Part shown: in pieces, positions 9,614 to 19,692 of the stretch | Position numbering within the stretch: the first letter of the stretch is position 1 | Layout of the letters: each line of letters opens with the position of its first letter | Translations under genes and position numbers: made by a program | Assembly (NCBI RefSeq): GCF_000473105.1 | Contig: NZ_KI421498.1 | Coordinates: forward strand, 3,019,009 to 3,083,008 | DNA from: Phaeobacter inhibens DSM 16374 | Lineage (GTDB): Bacteria > Pseudomonadota > Alphaproteobacteria > Rhodobacterales > Rhodobacteraceae | DNA: 64,000 bases | Direction of reading: 5' to 3' | Notes under the pieces: model-generated | Database searches by the model: none | Told to the model about the DNA's origin: nothing | Seen by the model: only the letters and a program-made list of their open reading frames with translations

Positions 9614-10045
9614 ATGATATTGGGCGTTGGGACTGACTTGGCAAATATCGAGCGTATTCAGCGCACTTTGGACCGGTTCGGCGACCGGTTTAGAAACCGT
9701 GTCTTCACCGATATTGAACAGCGTAAGGCCGAGCGGCGCATGGATGTCGCCGGAACCTATGCCAAACGCTGGGCTGCAAAGGAAGCCTGCTCCAAGGCGC
9801 TTGGCACCGGTTTGCGCATGGGGATCGCCTGGAAAGATATGGCGGTTTCCAATCTGCGCACGGGCCAGCCGGTTATGCATGTCACCGGTTGGGCCGCTGA
9901 TCGGCTGGCCAAGATGACGCCGCCGGAGCACGAAGCCATCATTCACGTTACATTGACGGACGATCACCCTTGGGCACAGGCCTTCGTCGTGATTGAGGCG
10001 CGTCCAATCGCTCGTGAACCGCTTGCGACGCCGGGCGATGCTTGA
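9614..10045 (+). CDS. acpS: Holo-[acyl-carrier-protein] synthase
   Basis: Attaches 4'-phosphopantetheine from CoA to acyl carrier protein. The 143-residue protein shows the two AcpS signatures: [12 protein letters not shown], with metal-binding D8, and [16 protein letters not shown], with E57. The length is normal. It sits between pdxJ and lepB in the conserved pdxJ-acpS-lepB-rnc-era series. Confidence 0.96.
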   Translation: MILGVGTDLANIERIQRTLDRFGDRFRNRVFTDIEQRKAERRMDVAGTYAKRWAAKEACSKALGTGLRMGIAWKDMAVSNLRTGQPVMHVTGWAADRLAKMTPPEHEAIIHVTLTDDHPWAQAFVVIEARPIAREPLATPGDA

Positions 10046-10108
10046 CTTACCCGGATCGGCCCCGCATGTAGCGCCGGACCCTTGTTTACAGTTAGACCGG
10101 AGAGCCTG

Positions 10109-10945
10109 ATGACGGCCAAAGCAACAGTCGGAAGTTCGATCCTTGAGACGGTCAAGACGATTGTCTACGCCCTGCTGATCGCGGGTGTGTTCCGCACACT
10201 GTTCTTTCAGCCGTTCTGGATTCCTTCCGGCTCTATGAAGGAAACGCTGCTGATTGGCGACTTTCTGTTCGTAAACAAGATGGCCTATGGCTATTCCTCC
10301 GCTTCCTGTCCCAGCCTGAAATTCCCCAGTGTCGGCATCGGCATCGACAACAGTGATATCTGTGGATTCCTTGATGGTGACAACTCTCGTATTTGGGCCG
10401 GTGAGCCCGAGCGCGGTGATGTCGTGGTCTTCCGTCATCCGGTCAATCAGAACGATTTCATCAAGCGGCTGATCGGCCTGCCGGGCGATAAGATCCAGGT
10501 CAAGAATGGGGTGCTGCACATCAACGGCGCCGCTGTCGCGCTGCAGGATGCGGGCGACTTTGAGGAGCTGATGGCGCCTCAGGGCCCAGCCGGATCTTAC
10601 CCGCTGTGCGAAAACGCACCGGTGGGCGAGGGTGCGATGTGCACGAAGTCCCGTCAGATCGAAACGCTGCCGGGTGGCAGCCAGCATGTTGTGCTCAATA
10701 TCGGCAATCAGGGGATGGATCACACTGGGATCTATCAGGTGCCTGAGGGGCACTACTTCTTTATGGGCGACAACCGCGACAATTCCTCCGACAGCCGCTT
10801 GCCGCAATCAGCGGGTGGCGTTGGTTATGTGCCCTATGAAAACCTCATTGGTCGTGCGGATCGTATCATGTTTTCCTCGGCTGGCCGGTCGATGCTGTTC
10901 TTCTGGACTTGGCGCGGGGATCGCTTCTTTAAGGGGATCGAGTGA
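10109..10945 (+). CDS. lepB: Signal peptidase I
   Basis: Cleaves signal peptides of exported proteins at the periplasmic face of the inner membrane. The 278-residue protein has one N-terminal membrane anchor (about residues 14-35). The catalytic serine is in IPSGSM (S42), the catalytic lysine in [11 protein letters not shown] (K119), and the [11 protein letters not shown] box lies near the C-terminus. ATG 10109, with GGAGA upstream, is preferred over an in-frame TTG nine codons earlier. The stop overlaps the rnc start by 4 bases. Confidence 0.96.
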   Translation: MTAKATVGSSILETVKTIVYALLIAGVFRTLFFQPFWIPSGSMKETLLIGDFLFVNKMAYGYSSASCPSLKFPSVGIGIDNSDICGFLDGDNSRIWAGEPERGDVVVFRHPVNQNDFIKRLIGLPGDKIQVKNGVLHINGAAVALQDAGDFEELMAPQGPAGSYPLCENAPVGEGAMCTKSRQIETLPGGSQHVVLNIGNQGMDHTGIYQVPEGHYFFMGDNRDNSSDSRLPQSAGGVGYVPYENLIGRADRIMFSSAGRSMLFFWTWRGDRFFKGIE

Positions 10946-11628
10946 AACTCTCCAAGGATATGCGCGCGTTTGAGACGCGGATCGGCTATAGTTTTTCCCA
11001 GCCGGCACTTCTGGTGCGGGCGCTGACACACGCCTCTGTGTCTTCTCCCAACCGTCAGGACAATCAGCGGCTGGAGTTTTTGGGCGACCGGGTGCTTGGG
11101 CTGGTGATGGCTACAGCGCTTCTGGACACGGATAAGGCCGCGACAGAAGGGCAGCTGGCCCCGCGGTTCAATGCGCTGGTGCGCAAGGAAACCTGCGCAG
11201 ATGTGGCGCGTGATATTGATCTGGGGGCGGTGCTGAAACTGGGCCGCTCCGAGACCATGTCCGGCGGGCGGCGAAAACTGGCGCTGCTGGGCGACGCGAT
11301 GGAGGCCGTGATTGCAGCCGTCTATAAAGATGGCGGGTTTGACGCGGCGCAGGAGCTGATCCTGCGGCTCTGGGGCAATCGTATCGGTCGGGTTGAGGCG
11401 GATGCCCGTGACCCGAAGACCACCTTGCAGGAATTCGCCCAAGCGCGGGGGGAACAGCCCCCGGCCTATGTGCTGGTGGAGCGAACAGGCCCGGATCATC
11501 AGCCGGAATTTACTATTTCCGTGCAGTTGCAGGATGGCACCGAAGGCCGCGCGACTGCCGGATCGAAACGTCAGGCCGAACAGGCCGCTGCCAAATTTCT
11601 GTTGGCACGATTGGAGCAAGAAAAATGA
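10942..11628 (+). CDS. rnc: Ribonuclease III
   Basis: A double-stranded RNA endonuclease that processes rRNA and mRNA. The 228-residue protein has the RNase III signature [15 protein letters not shown], the second acidic site near [17 protein letters not shown], and a C-terminal double-stranded RNA-binding domain (from about residue 155). It starts with GTG overlapping the lepB stop (GTGA) and ends overlapping era (ATGA), so lepB-rnc-era are translationally coupled. The hairpin between rplL and rpoB in this window is a plausible substrate. Confidence 0.96.
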   Translation: MKLSKDMRAFETRIGYSFSQPALLVRALTHASVSSPNRQDNQRLEFLGDRVLGLVMATALLDTDKAATEGQLAPRFNALVRKETCADVARDIDLGAVLKLGRSETMSGGRRKLALLGDAMEAVIAAVYKDGGFDAAQELILRLWGNRIGRVEADARDPKTTLQEFAQARGEQPPAYVLVERTGPDHQPEFTISVQLQDGTEGRATAGSKRQAEQAAAKFLLARLEQEK

Positions 11629-12530
11629 CCACACGCGCCGGCTTTGTTGCCCTGATTGGTGAACCCAACGCAGGCAAATCCACGCTTCTCAACCGGATGG
11701 TTGGGGCCAAGGTGTCGATTGTGACCCATAAGGTTCAGACCACCCGCGCCCGCATCCGTGGTGTTGCGATGGAGGGCGAGAGCCAGATCGTTTTTGTCGA
11801 CACGCCTGGCCTGTTCCAGCCGCGCCGTCGGCTTGACCGCGCAATGGTTGCCGCTGCCTGGGGGGGCGCTGCGGATGCCGATGTGGTCGTGCTGATGGTG
11901 GAGGCGCATCGGGGTATCACTGAAGGTGTCGAGCGCATTCTGGAAGGTCTTGAGAATATCGGCGAGGGTCGCAAGATCGCCTTGGCAATCAACAAGATCG
12001 ACCGCGTTCAGTCCGAGGTCTTGTTGGGTTTGACCAAAGATCTGAATGAACGTTACGCGTTTGCTGATACCTTCATGATTTCCGCAGAAAAGGGGCATGG
12101 TGTCGACCATCTGCGCGGCTGGCTGGCAGAGCAGTTGCCAGAGGGGCCGTGGCTCTATCCCGAGGACCAAATCGCCGATCTGCCCATGCGGATGATCGCG
12201 GCTGAAATGACTCGTGAGAAACTGACCCTGCGGCTGCATCAGGAACTGCCCTACCAGCTGACCGTGGAAACCGAAAACTGGGAAGAGCGCAAGGATGGGT
12301 CTGCCAAGATCGATCAGCTGATTTACGTCATGCGTGACGGTCACAAGGGTATCGTGCTGGGCAAACGCGGTGAAACCATAAAAGCGGTGAGTCAGGCAGC
12401 CCGCGCTGAGCTGGAAGAGTTTCTTGACCGCAAGGTGCATCTTTTCCTGCAGGTGAAAGTGCGCCCGAACTGGCTGGAAGAATCCGAACGTTATTCCGAG
12501 ATGGGTCTCGATTTTAAAGACGGGAACTGA
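11625..12530 (+). CDS. era: GTPase Era
   Basis: A ribosome-associated GTPase needed for 30S maturation. The 301-residue protein has all G motifs: [12 protein letters not shown] (G1), the TTR switch, DTPG (G3) and NKID (G4). The C-terminal KH domain includes [10 protein letters not shown]. The length is typical. It is coupled to rnc by a 4-base overlap and followed 6 bp later by the DUF1491 gene. Confidence 0.97.
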   Translation: MTTRAGFVALIGEPNAGKSTLLNRMVGAKVSIVTHKVQTTRARIRGVAMEGESQIVFVDTPGLFQPRRRLDRAMVAAAWGGAADADVVVLMVEAHRGITEGVERILEGLENIGEGRKIALAINKIDRVQSEVLLGLTKDLNERYAFADTFMISAEKGHGVDHLRGWLAEQLPEGPWLYPEDQIADLPMRMIAAEMTREKLTLRLHQELPYQLTVETENWEERKDGSAKIDQLIYVMRDGHKGIVLGKRGETIKAVSQAARAELEEFLDRKVHLFLQVKVRPNWLEESERYSEMGLDFKDGN

Positions 12531-12536
12531 TCCCAA

Positions 12537-12866
12537 ATGGCACGGCTGACGGCCAGTTTCTGGGTGCAGGCTTATCTCACGCGCTTGCGGCTGGCCGATA
12601 TCCCCGCCTTTGTGACCGCGCACGGGGATGACACGGCGGGCGCCGTCCTGATCAAGCTGAACACGCTGGACCGCCGCGCACAGGCCTTGCATCGCTCTTA
12701 CGATCTGATGAGCGGTACGCGAAGCTGGGTCACGCTGACAGACGGTGATGAGGCCGAAGTTGATGCCGCCATCGCCAAACAGCGCAGTTTTGATCCCGAT
12801 CTTTGGGTGATTGAGGTCGAAGATCGTCAGGGCCGTCACCTGCTGGATGAACCGGGGCTGGACTGA
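12537..12866 (+). CDS. DUF1491 family protein
   Basis: A 109-residue soluble protein starting [19 protein letters not shown], with the family pattern of a SFWVxAYLxRL start, a central GAVLIKLN strand and a [11 protein letters not shown] end. DUF1491 is an alphaproteobacterial family of unknown function that is regularly found between era and recO, exactly as here (6 bp after era, 2 bp before recO). Confidence 0.8.
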   Translation: MARLTASFWVQAYLTRLRLADIPAFVTAHGDDTAGAVLIKLNTLDRRAQALHRSYDLMSGTRSWVTLTDGDEAEVDAAIAKQRSFDPDLWVIEVEDRQGRHLLDEPGLD

Positions 12867-12868
12867 TC

Positions 12869-13594
12869 ATGGAATGGCGCGACGAGGGCATATTGCTGAC
12901 GATGCGCCGCCATGGAGAAAGCGCGGCCATTGTCGATGCGTTTACTGCGGAACATGGGCGTCACGCCGGCATTGTGCGCGGCGGCGCAGGGCGCAGGATG
13001 GCCCCTGTGTTGCAGCCCGGTGCGCAGCTGGATCTGACTTGGCGTGCCCGCCTTGAAGACCACCTTGGCAGCTATCATGCTGAATTGATCCGAAGTCGTG
13101 CTGCGACTGCCATGTCCAGCCGGTTGGCGCTTGCTGGATTGAACGCGGTGACTGCGCTGCTTGCCTTCTGTCTGCCGGAGCGGGAAGCCCATCCGGAGCT
13201 CTACCTGCGCAGCACACAGATTCTGGACCTTCTGGGCCGCGATGACATCTGGCCTCTGGCCTATCTGCGCTGGGAGGTGGCCCTTCTGGAGGAGATGGGT
13301 TTTGGTTTGGAGTTCGAGCAATGCGCTGTTACCGGCAGTCGTCTCGACCTGATCTATGTCTCACCCAAGAGCGGGCGCGCTGTTTCACGCAGGGGGGCAG
13401 GTGAATGGGCTGATCGGATGTTGCCCTTACCGCCGGTATTGATGGGCCGTGGTGGGGCGGAGAATAGTGAGATCGTGACAGCCCTGTCCACCACTGGCTT
13501 CTTCCTGCAAAACCGGCTTGCGCCATCGCTTGGCAATCACCCGCTGCCGGAGGCCCGCGGGCGGCTCATCGATGTTTTCAGCCGGCAATCGTGA
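12869..13594 (+). CDS. recO: DNA repair protein RecO
   Basis: A 241-residue RecO of the RecFOR recombination-mediator pathway. The N-terminal OB-fold reads [26 protein letters not shown], and the helical C-terminal domain contains [18 protein letters not shown]. The zinc-ribbon cysteines of many RecO proteins are reduced to one visible cysteine (C150), as in other alphaproteobacteria. The last 17 bp overlap the convergent META-type lipoprotein gene. Confidence 0.9.
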   Translation: MEWRDEGILLTMRRHGESAAIVDAFTAEHGRHAGIVRGGAGRRMAPVLQPGAQLDLTWRARLEDHLGSYHAELIRSRAATAMSSRLALAGLNAVTALLAFCLPEREAHPELYLRSTQILDLLGRDDIWPLAYLRWEVALLEEMGFGLEFEQCAVTGSRLDLIYVSPKSGRAVSRRGAGEWADRMLPLPPVLMGRGGAENSEIVTALSTTGFFLQNRLAPSLGNHPLPEARGRLIDVFSRQS

Positions 13595-13982
13595 AGATCA
13601 TTTCGCGCCCGGCTTCGTTCGACAGGATCATCACCGCGCCTTTAATCTCTACGATCTCCATCGCCTGCAACGCGGCAAGGACATCGGTTTCTTCCTGCAG
13701 GGCGGAGCACACCATCCGGGTCGTGGCGAGGTTCTCGACCTCAAACCAGGGATAGGGCGTGGTGAGTTGGCCGGTCACCTGGTTGCAAGGCAACTCACCG
13801 GTCAGTGCGCCGGGGCGGGGGAAGCTCAGCGTCGTGACCGCTGACACCGCGTCGCCGTCGACCTCCCGTAGCTGCCATGTGGCGCTGCTGCCTCCGTATG
13901 CCCGCAAGGTTTCATCGCCAGTGCAGGCGCTGAGGGTGCCGGTGCAAAGCATGGCAAGCATCAGAAAATACGTCTTTTTCAT
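13578..13982 (-). CDS. META-domain-like (HslJ-type) lipoprotein
   Basis: A 134-residue protein with a lipoprotein signal peptide: MKKTYFLML, a hydrophobic core and lipobox LSAC with the lipidated cysteine at 20. The mature part has the META/HslJ-like pattern [12 protein letters not shown], then [20 protein letters not shown] and an end that reads as EMIFTIAG. It probably faces the periplasm. Relatives include heat-inducible HslJ, but the role is unknown. It is a single gene converging on recO, with 17 bp of overlap. Confidence 0.7.
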   Translation of the reverse strand: MKKTYFLMLAMLCTGTLSACTGDETLRAYGGSSATWQLREVDGDAVSAVTTLSFPRPGALTGELPCNQVTGQLTTPYPWFEVENLATTRMVCSALQEETDVLAALQAMEIVEIKGAVMILSNEAGREMIFTIAG

Positions 13983-14030
13983 GGTGACACGCTAACTTCT
14001 GATGGCCGCACGTCAAGACGCGGACAACGA

Positions 14031-14055
14031 AAAACCCGGCACAGGGGTGCCGGGT
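14031..14055 (-). terminator. Rho-independent terminator of the acyl-CoA dehydrogenase gene
   Basis: A perfect 9-bp stem, ACCCGGCAC (14034-14042) with GTGCCGGGT (14047-14055), encloses a 4-base loop. On the minus strand it is followed by a uridine run (A's at 14030-14034). It lies 40 bp after the stop of the acyl-CoA dehydrogenase gene. Confidence 0.8.
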
Positions 14056-14094
14056 CAGTTGCAGCTTCAAATCTGCACAGTGATCGGTCCGTGA

Positions 14095-15780
14095 TCAGGC
14101 CAGCAGGCGCCGTGCGATTACCTGTGCCTGAATTTCTGCGGCGCCTTCAAAGATATTGAGGATGCGGGCATCACACAGAACCCGGCTGATTTTGTATTCC
14201 AGTGCAAACCCATTGCCGCCATGGATCTGCAAGCCGTTGTCAGCTGCCGCCCAGGCGACACGCGCGCCGAGCAGCTTAGCCATGCCGGCTTCTAGGTCGC
14301 AGCGGTGGCCGTTGTCCTTTTCCCAAGCAGAGAAATAGGTCAGCTGGCGCGCGATCATGATCTCTACTGCCATCATCGCCAGCTTAGAGGCTACACGCGG
14401 GAAAGCGATCAGCGGCTTGCCAAATTGCTTGCGATCCTGCGCATATTGCATCGCAATATCGAGTGCGGATTGCGCAACACCGATGGCACGGGCGGCGGTC
14501 TGGATGCGGGCGGACTCAAAGGTTTCCATCAATTGCTTAAAACCCTTGCCCTCATCTCCGCCAAGCAGGTTTTCACGCTTCACGTGAAACCCGTCAAAGC
14601 CCAACTCGTATTCCTTCATGCCGCGATAGCCCAGAACCTCGATCTCGCCGCCTGTCATACCTTCGGTCGGAAACGGGTTTTCATCGGTGCCCGGTGTTTT
14701 TTCGGCGAGGAACATCGACAGACCACGGTGATCGGTCGTGTCGGGATCCGTCCGCGCCAGCAGCGTCATGACATGGGTGCGGGCGGCATGGGTGATCCAG
14801 GTCTTGTTGCCGGTGATCTGGTAGTCGCCATTGTTGTCCTTTACGGCGCGGGTGCGCAGGGAGCCGAGGTCGGAACCTGTGTTGGGTTCTGTGAACACAG
14901 CCGTTGGCAGGATTTCTGCACTCGCAATCTTGGGCAACCAACTGGCTTTCTGCTCCTCGGTGCCGCCTGCGATGATCAGCTCAGCCGCGATCTCGGAGCG
15001 GGTGCCAAGGCTGCCGACGCCGATATAGCCGCGTGAGAGCTCCTCTGAGACCACGCACATGGAGGCCTTGGAGAGGCCAAACCCACCGTATTCTTCAGGA
15101 ATGGTCAGGCCAAAAACACCCATTTCGGCCAGCTCCTCGATGATCTCCATCGGAATGAGCTCATCTTTCAGGTGCCAATCGTGGGCGTTCGGCTCTACCT
15201 TTTCGAGCGCATAGCGACGGAACTGGTCGCGGATCATCTCCAGTTCTTCGTCAAGCCCAGAAGCGCCAAACATCACGGATCCAGCCTGATCCTGCATCAG
15301 TTCGACCAGCCGCAGGCGGGCGGCCTGGGTATTGCCGCTGTCGCAGAGCGTCATCACAGCAGGGGCCATCAGCATCCGCTGGCTGTCCTGCGACAGGCCG
15401 AGATCCTGCAGACGCAGGATTTCACCCTGGTTCATCTGGATGCCACCGTAGATCTGCCAGAGGTATTCGCCAAAACCGATCTGAAGCATCAGCTGCTCCA
15501 TCTCGCCAAATTTGCCGTCTGCCTGTAACTGTGCGGCCCAACGATGCATTTGGCGCAGGCTGTAAGCGTAAGTCGCAAGCCAGGCGAGCCCATGTGCAGC
15601 CGTCTGATGCGCCTCAACCAACACTCCGGAGACGCGCCCATCCTCGCTGACCTGTTCACGTACCGTCGCGCGCGCGGCCTCCAGCAGCTGGTCCACCGGC
15701 TCCAGCGCAGCAGCTGTCAGTGTCAGCACGTCAGAGATAAGCGTCGGTTGCATTTGCGGGTCCTGTCCGTCGTGGGCCAT
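14095..15780 (-). CDS. Acyl-CoA dehydrogenase family protein
   Basis: A 561-residue FAD flavoenzyme of the acyl-CoA dehydrogenase superfamily. An N-terminal extension of about 180 residues, mostly helical, precedes the core. The core shows FGLTIPEEYGGFGL, the FAD-binding TAVFTEPNTGSDLGSLRTRA, GNKTWITHA, and C-terminal YAQDRKQFGKPLI and GGNGFALEYKISRVLCDARI. The long form resembles acyl-CoA dehydrogenases with a separate N-terminal domain found in roseobacters; the acyl substrate cannot be assigned. It starts at ATG 15780 with AAGGA upstream. It is divergent from the TauE/SafE permease gene. Confidence 0.9.
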   Translation of the reverse strand: MAHDGQDPQMQPTLISDVLTLTAAALEPVDQLLEAARATVREQVSEDGRVSGVLVEAHQTAAHGLAWLATYAYSLRQMHRWAAQLQADGKFGEMEQLMLQIGFGEYLWQIYGGIQMNQGEILRLQDLGLSQDSQRMLMAPAVMTLCDSGNTQAARLRLVELMQDQAGSVMFGASGLDEELEMIRDQFRRYALEKVEPNAHDWHLKDELIPMEIIEELAEMGVFGLTIPEEYGGFGLSKASMCVVSEELSRGYIGVGSLGTRSEIAAELIIAGGTEEQKASWLPKIASAEILPTAVFTEPNTGSDLGSLRTRAVKDNNGDYQITGNKTWITHAARTHVMTLLARTDPDTTDHRGLSMFLAEKTPGTDENPFPTEGMTGGEIEVLGYRGMKEYELGFDGFHVKRENLLGGDEGKGFKQLMETFESARIQTAARAIGVAQSALDIAMQYAQDRKQFGKPLIAFPRVASKLAMMAVEIMIARQLTYFSAWEKDNGHRCDLEAGMAKLLGARVAWAAADNGLQIHGGNGFALEYKISRVLCDARILNIFEGAAEIQAQVIARRLLA

Positions 15781-15821
15781 GAATCACATCCTTTTCAGCT
15801 GCGTATGTGGTAGATCATTTT

Positions 15822-15880
15822 GCAGTTGCAGCGCAACAAAAATACCCTGTGACATTACGTTTGGATCAAAAATTACGTAA
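15822..15880. promoter_or_regulatory. Candidate operators between acyl-CoA dehydrogenase and TauE/SafE genes
   Basis: Two symmetry elements lie in the 146-bp divergent intergenic region. GTTGC-AGC-GCAAC (15825-15837) is flanked by matching T/A-rich arms. A second element is a direct repeat of ATTACGT (15854-15860 and 15872-15878), the second copy forming the palindrome TTACGTAA (15873-15880). They look like binding sites for dimeric repressors; which regulator binds is not known. Confidence 0.35.
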
Positions 15881-15926
15881 AGATTTTGCGCGCGCAGCGG
15901 AGAAAACCTGTGCTAAGGGTCTGATC

Positions 15927-16715
15927 ATGTCAGATAATTCAATTGTTATGCTTTTCCTCCCAGCAGAGTTGATCTCTGTACATCTACTTGCGGCCTTTGC
16001 AATTGCGGCGCTTGCCGGCGCCGTGAAGGGGATGGTGGGGTTCGCCATGCCGATGATTCTCGTGTCCGGCCTCAGTCTGTTCCTGCCACCGGATATTGCT
16101 TTGGCCGGGCTGATCCTGCCGACTTTGGTGACCAACGGAATGCAGGCCCTGCGGCAGGGGGGGCAGGCGGCCTGGCAGTCGATGAAGCGGTTCAGGATCT
16201 TCCTGCTGATTGGTCTCGTTTTTCTGCTGGCCAGCGCGCAGCTTGTCCGGGTTTTACCGCAGGATATTATGCTGATCCTGATTGGTGCCCCGATCACCCT
16301 GTTTGCCGTGCTGCAGCTGTTTGGGATCGCCATCCCAATCTCCCGCGCCACGCCGCGCGTTGAGGCGATAGTTGCTGCCTTCGCCGGGTTTATCGGTGGA
16401 TTCTCCGGGATATGGGGACCGCCGACAGTGGCCTATCTGACCGCCCTTGGCACGGAGAAACGTGAACAGATGCGGGTACAGGGCGTGATTTACGGGCTGG
16501 GCGCGGTGGCGCTGCTGATTGCGCATATCGGATCTGGTGTGATGCGGGCAGATACAGCGCCGTTCTCGCTACTGCTGATCCCGCCTGCTATTTGTGGTAT
16601 GTGGATCGGTGGACGCTTGCAGGACCGGATCAATCAGGTCACCTTTCGACGGGCGACGCTGGTTGTATTGCTGGTCGCCGGGGCAAATCTGCTGCGACGG
16701 GGCCTCATGTATTAG
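15927..16715 (+). CDS. TauE/SafE family anion permease
   Basis: A 262-residue inner-membrane protein with about seven to eight hydrophobic segments. The two half-repeats GAVKGMVGFAMPM (near residue 32) and GFIGGFSGIWGPPTVAYLTALG (near 155) are typical of TauE/SafE (DUF81) exporters, which carry sulfite, sulfoacetate or other organosulfur and carboxylate anions. The substrate is not predictable here. The start MSDNSIVMLF at 15927 has AAGGG upstream; an in-frame start 40 codons earlier would run through the intergenic operators and is rejected. Confidence 0.85.
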   Translation: MSDNSIVMLFLPAELISVHLLAAFAIAALAGAVKGMVGFAMPMILVSGLSLFLPPDIALAGLILPTLVTNGMQALRQGGQAAWQSMKRFRIFLLIGLVFLLASAQLVRVLPQDIMLILIGAPITLFAVLQLFGIAIPISRATPRVEAIVAAFAGFIGGFSGIWGPPTVAYLTALGTEKREQMRVQGVIYGLGAVALLIAHIGSGVMRADTAPFSLLLIPPAICGMWIGGRLQDRINQVTFRRATLVVLLVAGANLLRRGLMY

Positions 16716-16773
16716 GGCCTAACCGACATGTTAGGGCCGGTATGGGGCGCAAAGCACGCAAAGAGGACCGCAG

Positions 16774-17673
16774 ATGGCAAAGCGAATGAGCGCTGAACAG
16801 CTGGCCACCACATCCATCGCGGTCGCGCTTCTGGTACTCTGTGCAAAGGCGCTGGCCTGGTGGCTGACCGGTTCAATTGCGCTGTTTTCCGATGCGATGG
16901 AGTCTCTGGTCAATATCGGCGGCGCAATCATTGCCTGGTTTGCGGTTCGCTACGCCAGTCGCCCGGCTGACGCGGGGCATCCCTTTGGTCACCACAAGGC
17001 GGAGTATTTCTCGGCTGTCGTGGAAGGGATCATGATCATCGTGGCAGCCCTGCTGATCCTTCAGGAGGCGATCAGCGCCTTACTCGTGCCGACTCCCTTG
17101 GTTTGGAGCGCGGCCGGGTTGTGGGTCAATGCGGGCGCAATGGTGATAAATCTTCTTTGGGCGCGGGTGCTGATCGCACGGGGGGCGGCACTTAAATCCC
17201 CAGCATTGGCCGCAGGCGGTCGCCATCTGATGAGCGATGTTTGGACCTCTGCGGGAGTTCTGATCGGGTTGGTTCTCGCGATGGGGACGGGCTGGTCATT
17301 GCTTGACCCGGTCCTGGCCCTGCTGGTTGCGGTTAACATCCTGCGTGAAGGCTATCTGGTTGTGGCCTCATCAGTTGGGGGGCTGATGGATCAGGCTGCG
17401 CCCCAGAATGAGCGGGATGAGATTGCTGCGATCATTCACAGAACCGCCCAAGGCGCGTTGCAGGTGCATGGGCTAAAAACCCGCAGGGCCGGGCAGGCGG
17501 TGTTTGTCGAATTTCACATGGTCGTTGCAGGAGACATGACCGTGCGGGCATCTCATGCGATCTGTGATCGCATTGAAGAAGCCATCCGCGTCGCGCTGCC
17601 GACGGCGCAGGTCACGATCCACGTGGAACCAGAACACAAGTTGGAAGACAGCGGTATCAAGCCGGGACAGTAG
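16774..17673 (+). CDS. Cation diffusion facilitator (CDF) family metal transporter
   Basis: A 299-residue protein with six transmembrane segments and a cytoplasmic C-terminal domain. Metal-binding elements are FSDAMESLVNIGG in TM2, HPFGHHKAEYFSA after it and HLMSDVWTSAGVL in TM5. The C-terminal domain (from about residue 210) has HGLKTRRAGQAVFVEFHMVV and ends with IHVEPE. CDF proteins export Zn2+, Fe2+ or related divalent ions by proton antiport; the specific metal is not assigned. It is convergent with pckA across a shared terminator. Confidence 0.9.
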   Translation: MAKRMSAEQLATTSIAVALLVLCAKALAWWLTGSIALFSDAMESLVNIGGAIIAWFAVRYASRPADAGHPFGHHKAEYFSAVVEGIMIIVAALLILQEAISALLVPTPLVWSAAGLWVNAGAMVINLLWARVLIARGAALKSPALAAGGRHLMSDVWTSAGVLIGLVLAMGTGWSLLDPVLALLVAVNILREGYLVVASSVGGLMDQAAPQNERDEIAAIIHRTAQGALQVHGLKTRRAGQAVFVEFHMVVAGDMTVRASHAICDRIEEAIRVALPTAQVTIHVEPEHKLEDSGIKPGQ

Positions 17674-17694
17674 CGCGTGGGAAACCCGGAAAGG

Positions 17695-17726
17695 AAAAAG
17701 CCCCAATCAGAAGATCAGGGCTTTTT
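17695..17726. terminator. Bidirectional terminator between CDF and pckA genes
   Basis: AAAAAGCCC (17695-17703) and GGGCTTTTT (17718-17726) form a stem with A/T tails on both sides, so it can terminate transcription from either convergent gene. Confidence 0.75.
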
Positions 17727-17746
17727 GTGTTTCGAAGCTGTGAAGC

Positions 17747-19345
17747 TCAGCCGATGGCCGCGGCTTTCACGTCATCATCAATGTAGGGCAGGTACTGTTC
17801 AAAGTTGTCAGAGAACATCTGAACCAACTTCGCAGCCTGGGTATCATAGGCGGCCTGATCATCCCAGGTGCGGCGCGGATCCAGCAGAACTTCGGCCACA
17901 CCGGGAACGGTCACAGGTACATCAAAGCCAAAGTTGCCGTCCTTGCGGAACTCTGCTTCAGCGAGGGAGCCGTCCAGCGCTGCGGTCAGTAGGGCACGAG
18001 TGGCACGGATCGGCATGCGCGAGCCGATGCCGTAGGCACCGCCGGTCCAGCCGGTGTTGACCAGCCAGCAGGTTGCACCGTGCTCGGCAATCTTTTCACG
18101 CAGGAGGTTGCCATAAACTTCCGGACGGCGCGGCATGAAGGGCGCACCAAAGCAGGTGGAGAAAGTGGGCTCCGGCTCGGTCACGCCGCGCTCGGTGCCG
18201 GCCACCTTGGAGGTGAAACCGGACAGGAAGTGATACATTGCCTGCGCCGGTGTCAGCCGCGCGATCGGAGGCAACACCCCAAAGGCATCACATGTCAGCA
18301 TGATGATGTTCTTGGGGTGGCCGCCGCGTGCGCTCTCCGAGGCATTGGAGATGTAGTGCAGCGGGTAGGCGCAGCGCATGTTGGCGGTCAGGCTGTCGTC
18401 GTTGAAGTCCAGCTCCTTGGTCTCCGGATTGAACACCATGTTTTCGATCACGGTGCCGAACTTGGACGTCGTTGCGTAGATTTCCGGCTCTGCCTCGGCA
18501 TTCAGGTTGATGGTCTTGGCATAACATCCACCTTCGAAATTGAAGGTGCCGTTGTCGGCCCAGCCGTGCTCGTCATCGCCGATCAGGACCCGGTCCGGGT
18601 CTGCAGACAAGGTGGTCTTTCCGGTGCCCGACAGGCCAAAGAACACGGCCGTGTCGACCGGATTGCCCTTGGCGTGGTTGGCCGAGCAGTGCATCGGCAT
18701 GATGCCCTTCTCCGGCAGCAGGTAGTTCAGCAGCGAGAAGACAGATTTCTTGTTCTCACCGGCGTATTCAGTGCCGCCAATCAGGATCATCTTGCGATCA
18801 AAGTTCATCGCGATCACGGTCTCGCTGCGGCAGTTGTGGCGCTCCGGATTGGCCTGAAAGCTGGGGCAGTTGATGACAGTGAAATCCGCGATAAAGTCGT
18901 CCAGATCTTCACGGTCAGGGCGGCGCAACATGGTGCGAATGAACAGACCGTGCCAAGCCAGCTCGGTCACCATGCGGACGTTGATCGCATGGGCGGGGTC
19001 CGCACCACCGACGAGGTCCTGAACATAGTATTCCTTGCCCTGCATATGGGCGAGCATATCTTCATAGAGCGCGTCAAAGCCCTCGGGGCTCATCTCGGCA
19101 TTGTTTTCCCACCAGATGGTCTTGGCCACACTGTCAGTCTTTACGACATGTTTGTCCTTGGGGGAGCGGCCGGTGAACTTGCCGGTGGTGACAAGAAAGG
19201 CGCCGCCATTGCCAAGCGTACCCTCGTCGCGCTTCAGGGCCGCCTCAATCAGGGCTGGCTCCATGAGGTTATAATAGACGTTCCCCAGTCCTTCGATACC
19301 TTGATCTTCGAGGCGGAATTGCGGGTTAACCCGTCCAGATGCCAT
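17747..19345 (-). CDS. pckA: Phosphoenolpyruvate carboxykinase (ATP)
   Basis: Converts oxaloacetate and ATP to phosphoenolpyruvate, the entry to gluconeogenesis. The 532-residue protein has the ATP-binding loop [11 protein letters not shown], the metal-binding GDDEHGW, the substrate region [12 protein letters not shown] and the family motif HCSANHAKG. The start at 19345 has AGGAG 9 bases upstream. It is divergent from chvI-chvG; in Rhizobiales ChvI regulates pckA, and the conserved head-to-head layout suggests the same link here. Confidence 0.97.
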   Translation of the reverse strand: MASGRVNPQFRLEDQGIEGLGNVYYNLMEPALIEAALKRDEGTLGNGGAFLVTTGKFTGRSPKDKHVVKTDSVAKTIWWENNAEMSPEGFDALYEDMLAHMQGKEYYVQDLVGGADPAHAINVRMVTELAWHGLFIRTMLRRPDREDLDDFIADFTVINCPSFQANPERHNCRSETVIAMNFDRKMILIGGTEYAGENKKSVFSLLNYLLPEKGIMPMHCSANHAKGNPVDTAVFFGLSGTGKTTLSADPDRVLIGDDEHGWADNGTFNFEGGCYAKTINLNAEAEPEIYATTSKFGTVIENMVFNPETKELDFNDDSLTANMRCAYPLHYISNASESARGGHPKNIIMLTCDAFGVLPPIARLTPAQAMYHFLSGFTSKVAGTERGVTEPEPTFSTCFGAPFMPRRPEVYGNLLREKIAEHGATCWLVNTGWTGGAYGIGSRMPIRATRALLTAALDGSLAEAEFRKDGNFGFDVPVTVPGVAEVLLDPRRTWDDQAAYDTQAAKLVQMFSDNFEQYLPYIDDDVKAAAIG

Positions 19346-19692
19346 GTGTTCTTTCTCCTGTGTCGACCATCAAAGGCCGCAAACAATAAAAGCCGCGCCC
19401 TGGGGCAGAAATCGGCACAACCAGCCGATGTGGCTGGTCTTAACATGAGGGTTTGCACGCTGAACAGAACGGTTTGACGCAGTTAGCGCCATCAAGGCGA
19501 TGTTTAGCGCAACCATTTTCTTTAAAGACAATTTGCAGGGGTGACTGCCGGAATCTTCAGCGCCTGCTAAGGTATTTTTGTCTCAATTGAGGCGAAACTG
19601 TGTCCAGATTCTTCAATTGGCATTGATTCGCCGAGGCAGAACGGCGATGAACGTCTAAAAAACGCAAAAAGAGCAGATTAGGGGCCAATCAG
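19346..19692. promoter_or_regulatory. Intergenic regulatory region between pckA and chvI (347 bp)
   Basis: No gene is seen. A 7-bp inverted repeat ACCAGCC-gatgt-GGCTGGT (19420-19438) would form a hairpin in the pckA leader, and the 10-bp palindrome CTCAATTGAG (19582-19591) lies about 100 bp before chvI. Convincing -35/-10 pairs could not be fixed for either gene. The region must hold both promoters and probably ChvI sites. Confidence 0.4.

Noticed and set aside
16712-16738. Repeated TTAGGGCC with inverted symmetry after the TauE/SafE gene
   Set aside because: It could be a weak hairpin, but it lacks a T-run and has imperfect pairing, so it was not called a terminator.
18080-19477. 465-codon plus-strand open frame across pckA
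   Set aside because: pckA on the minus strand has full catalytic motifs; the opposite frame has none.
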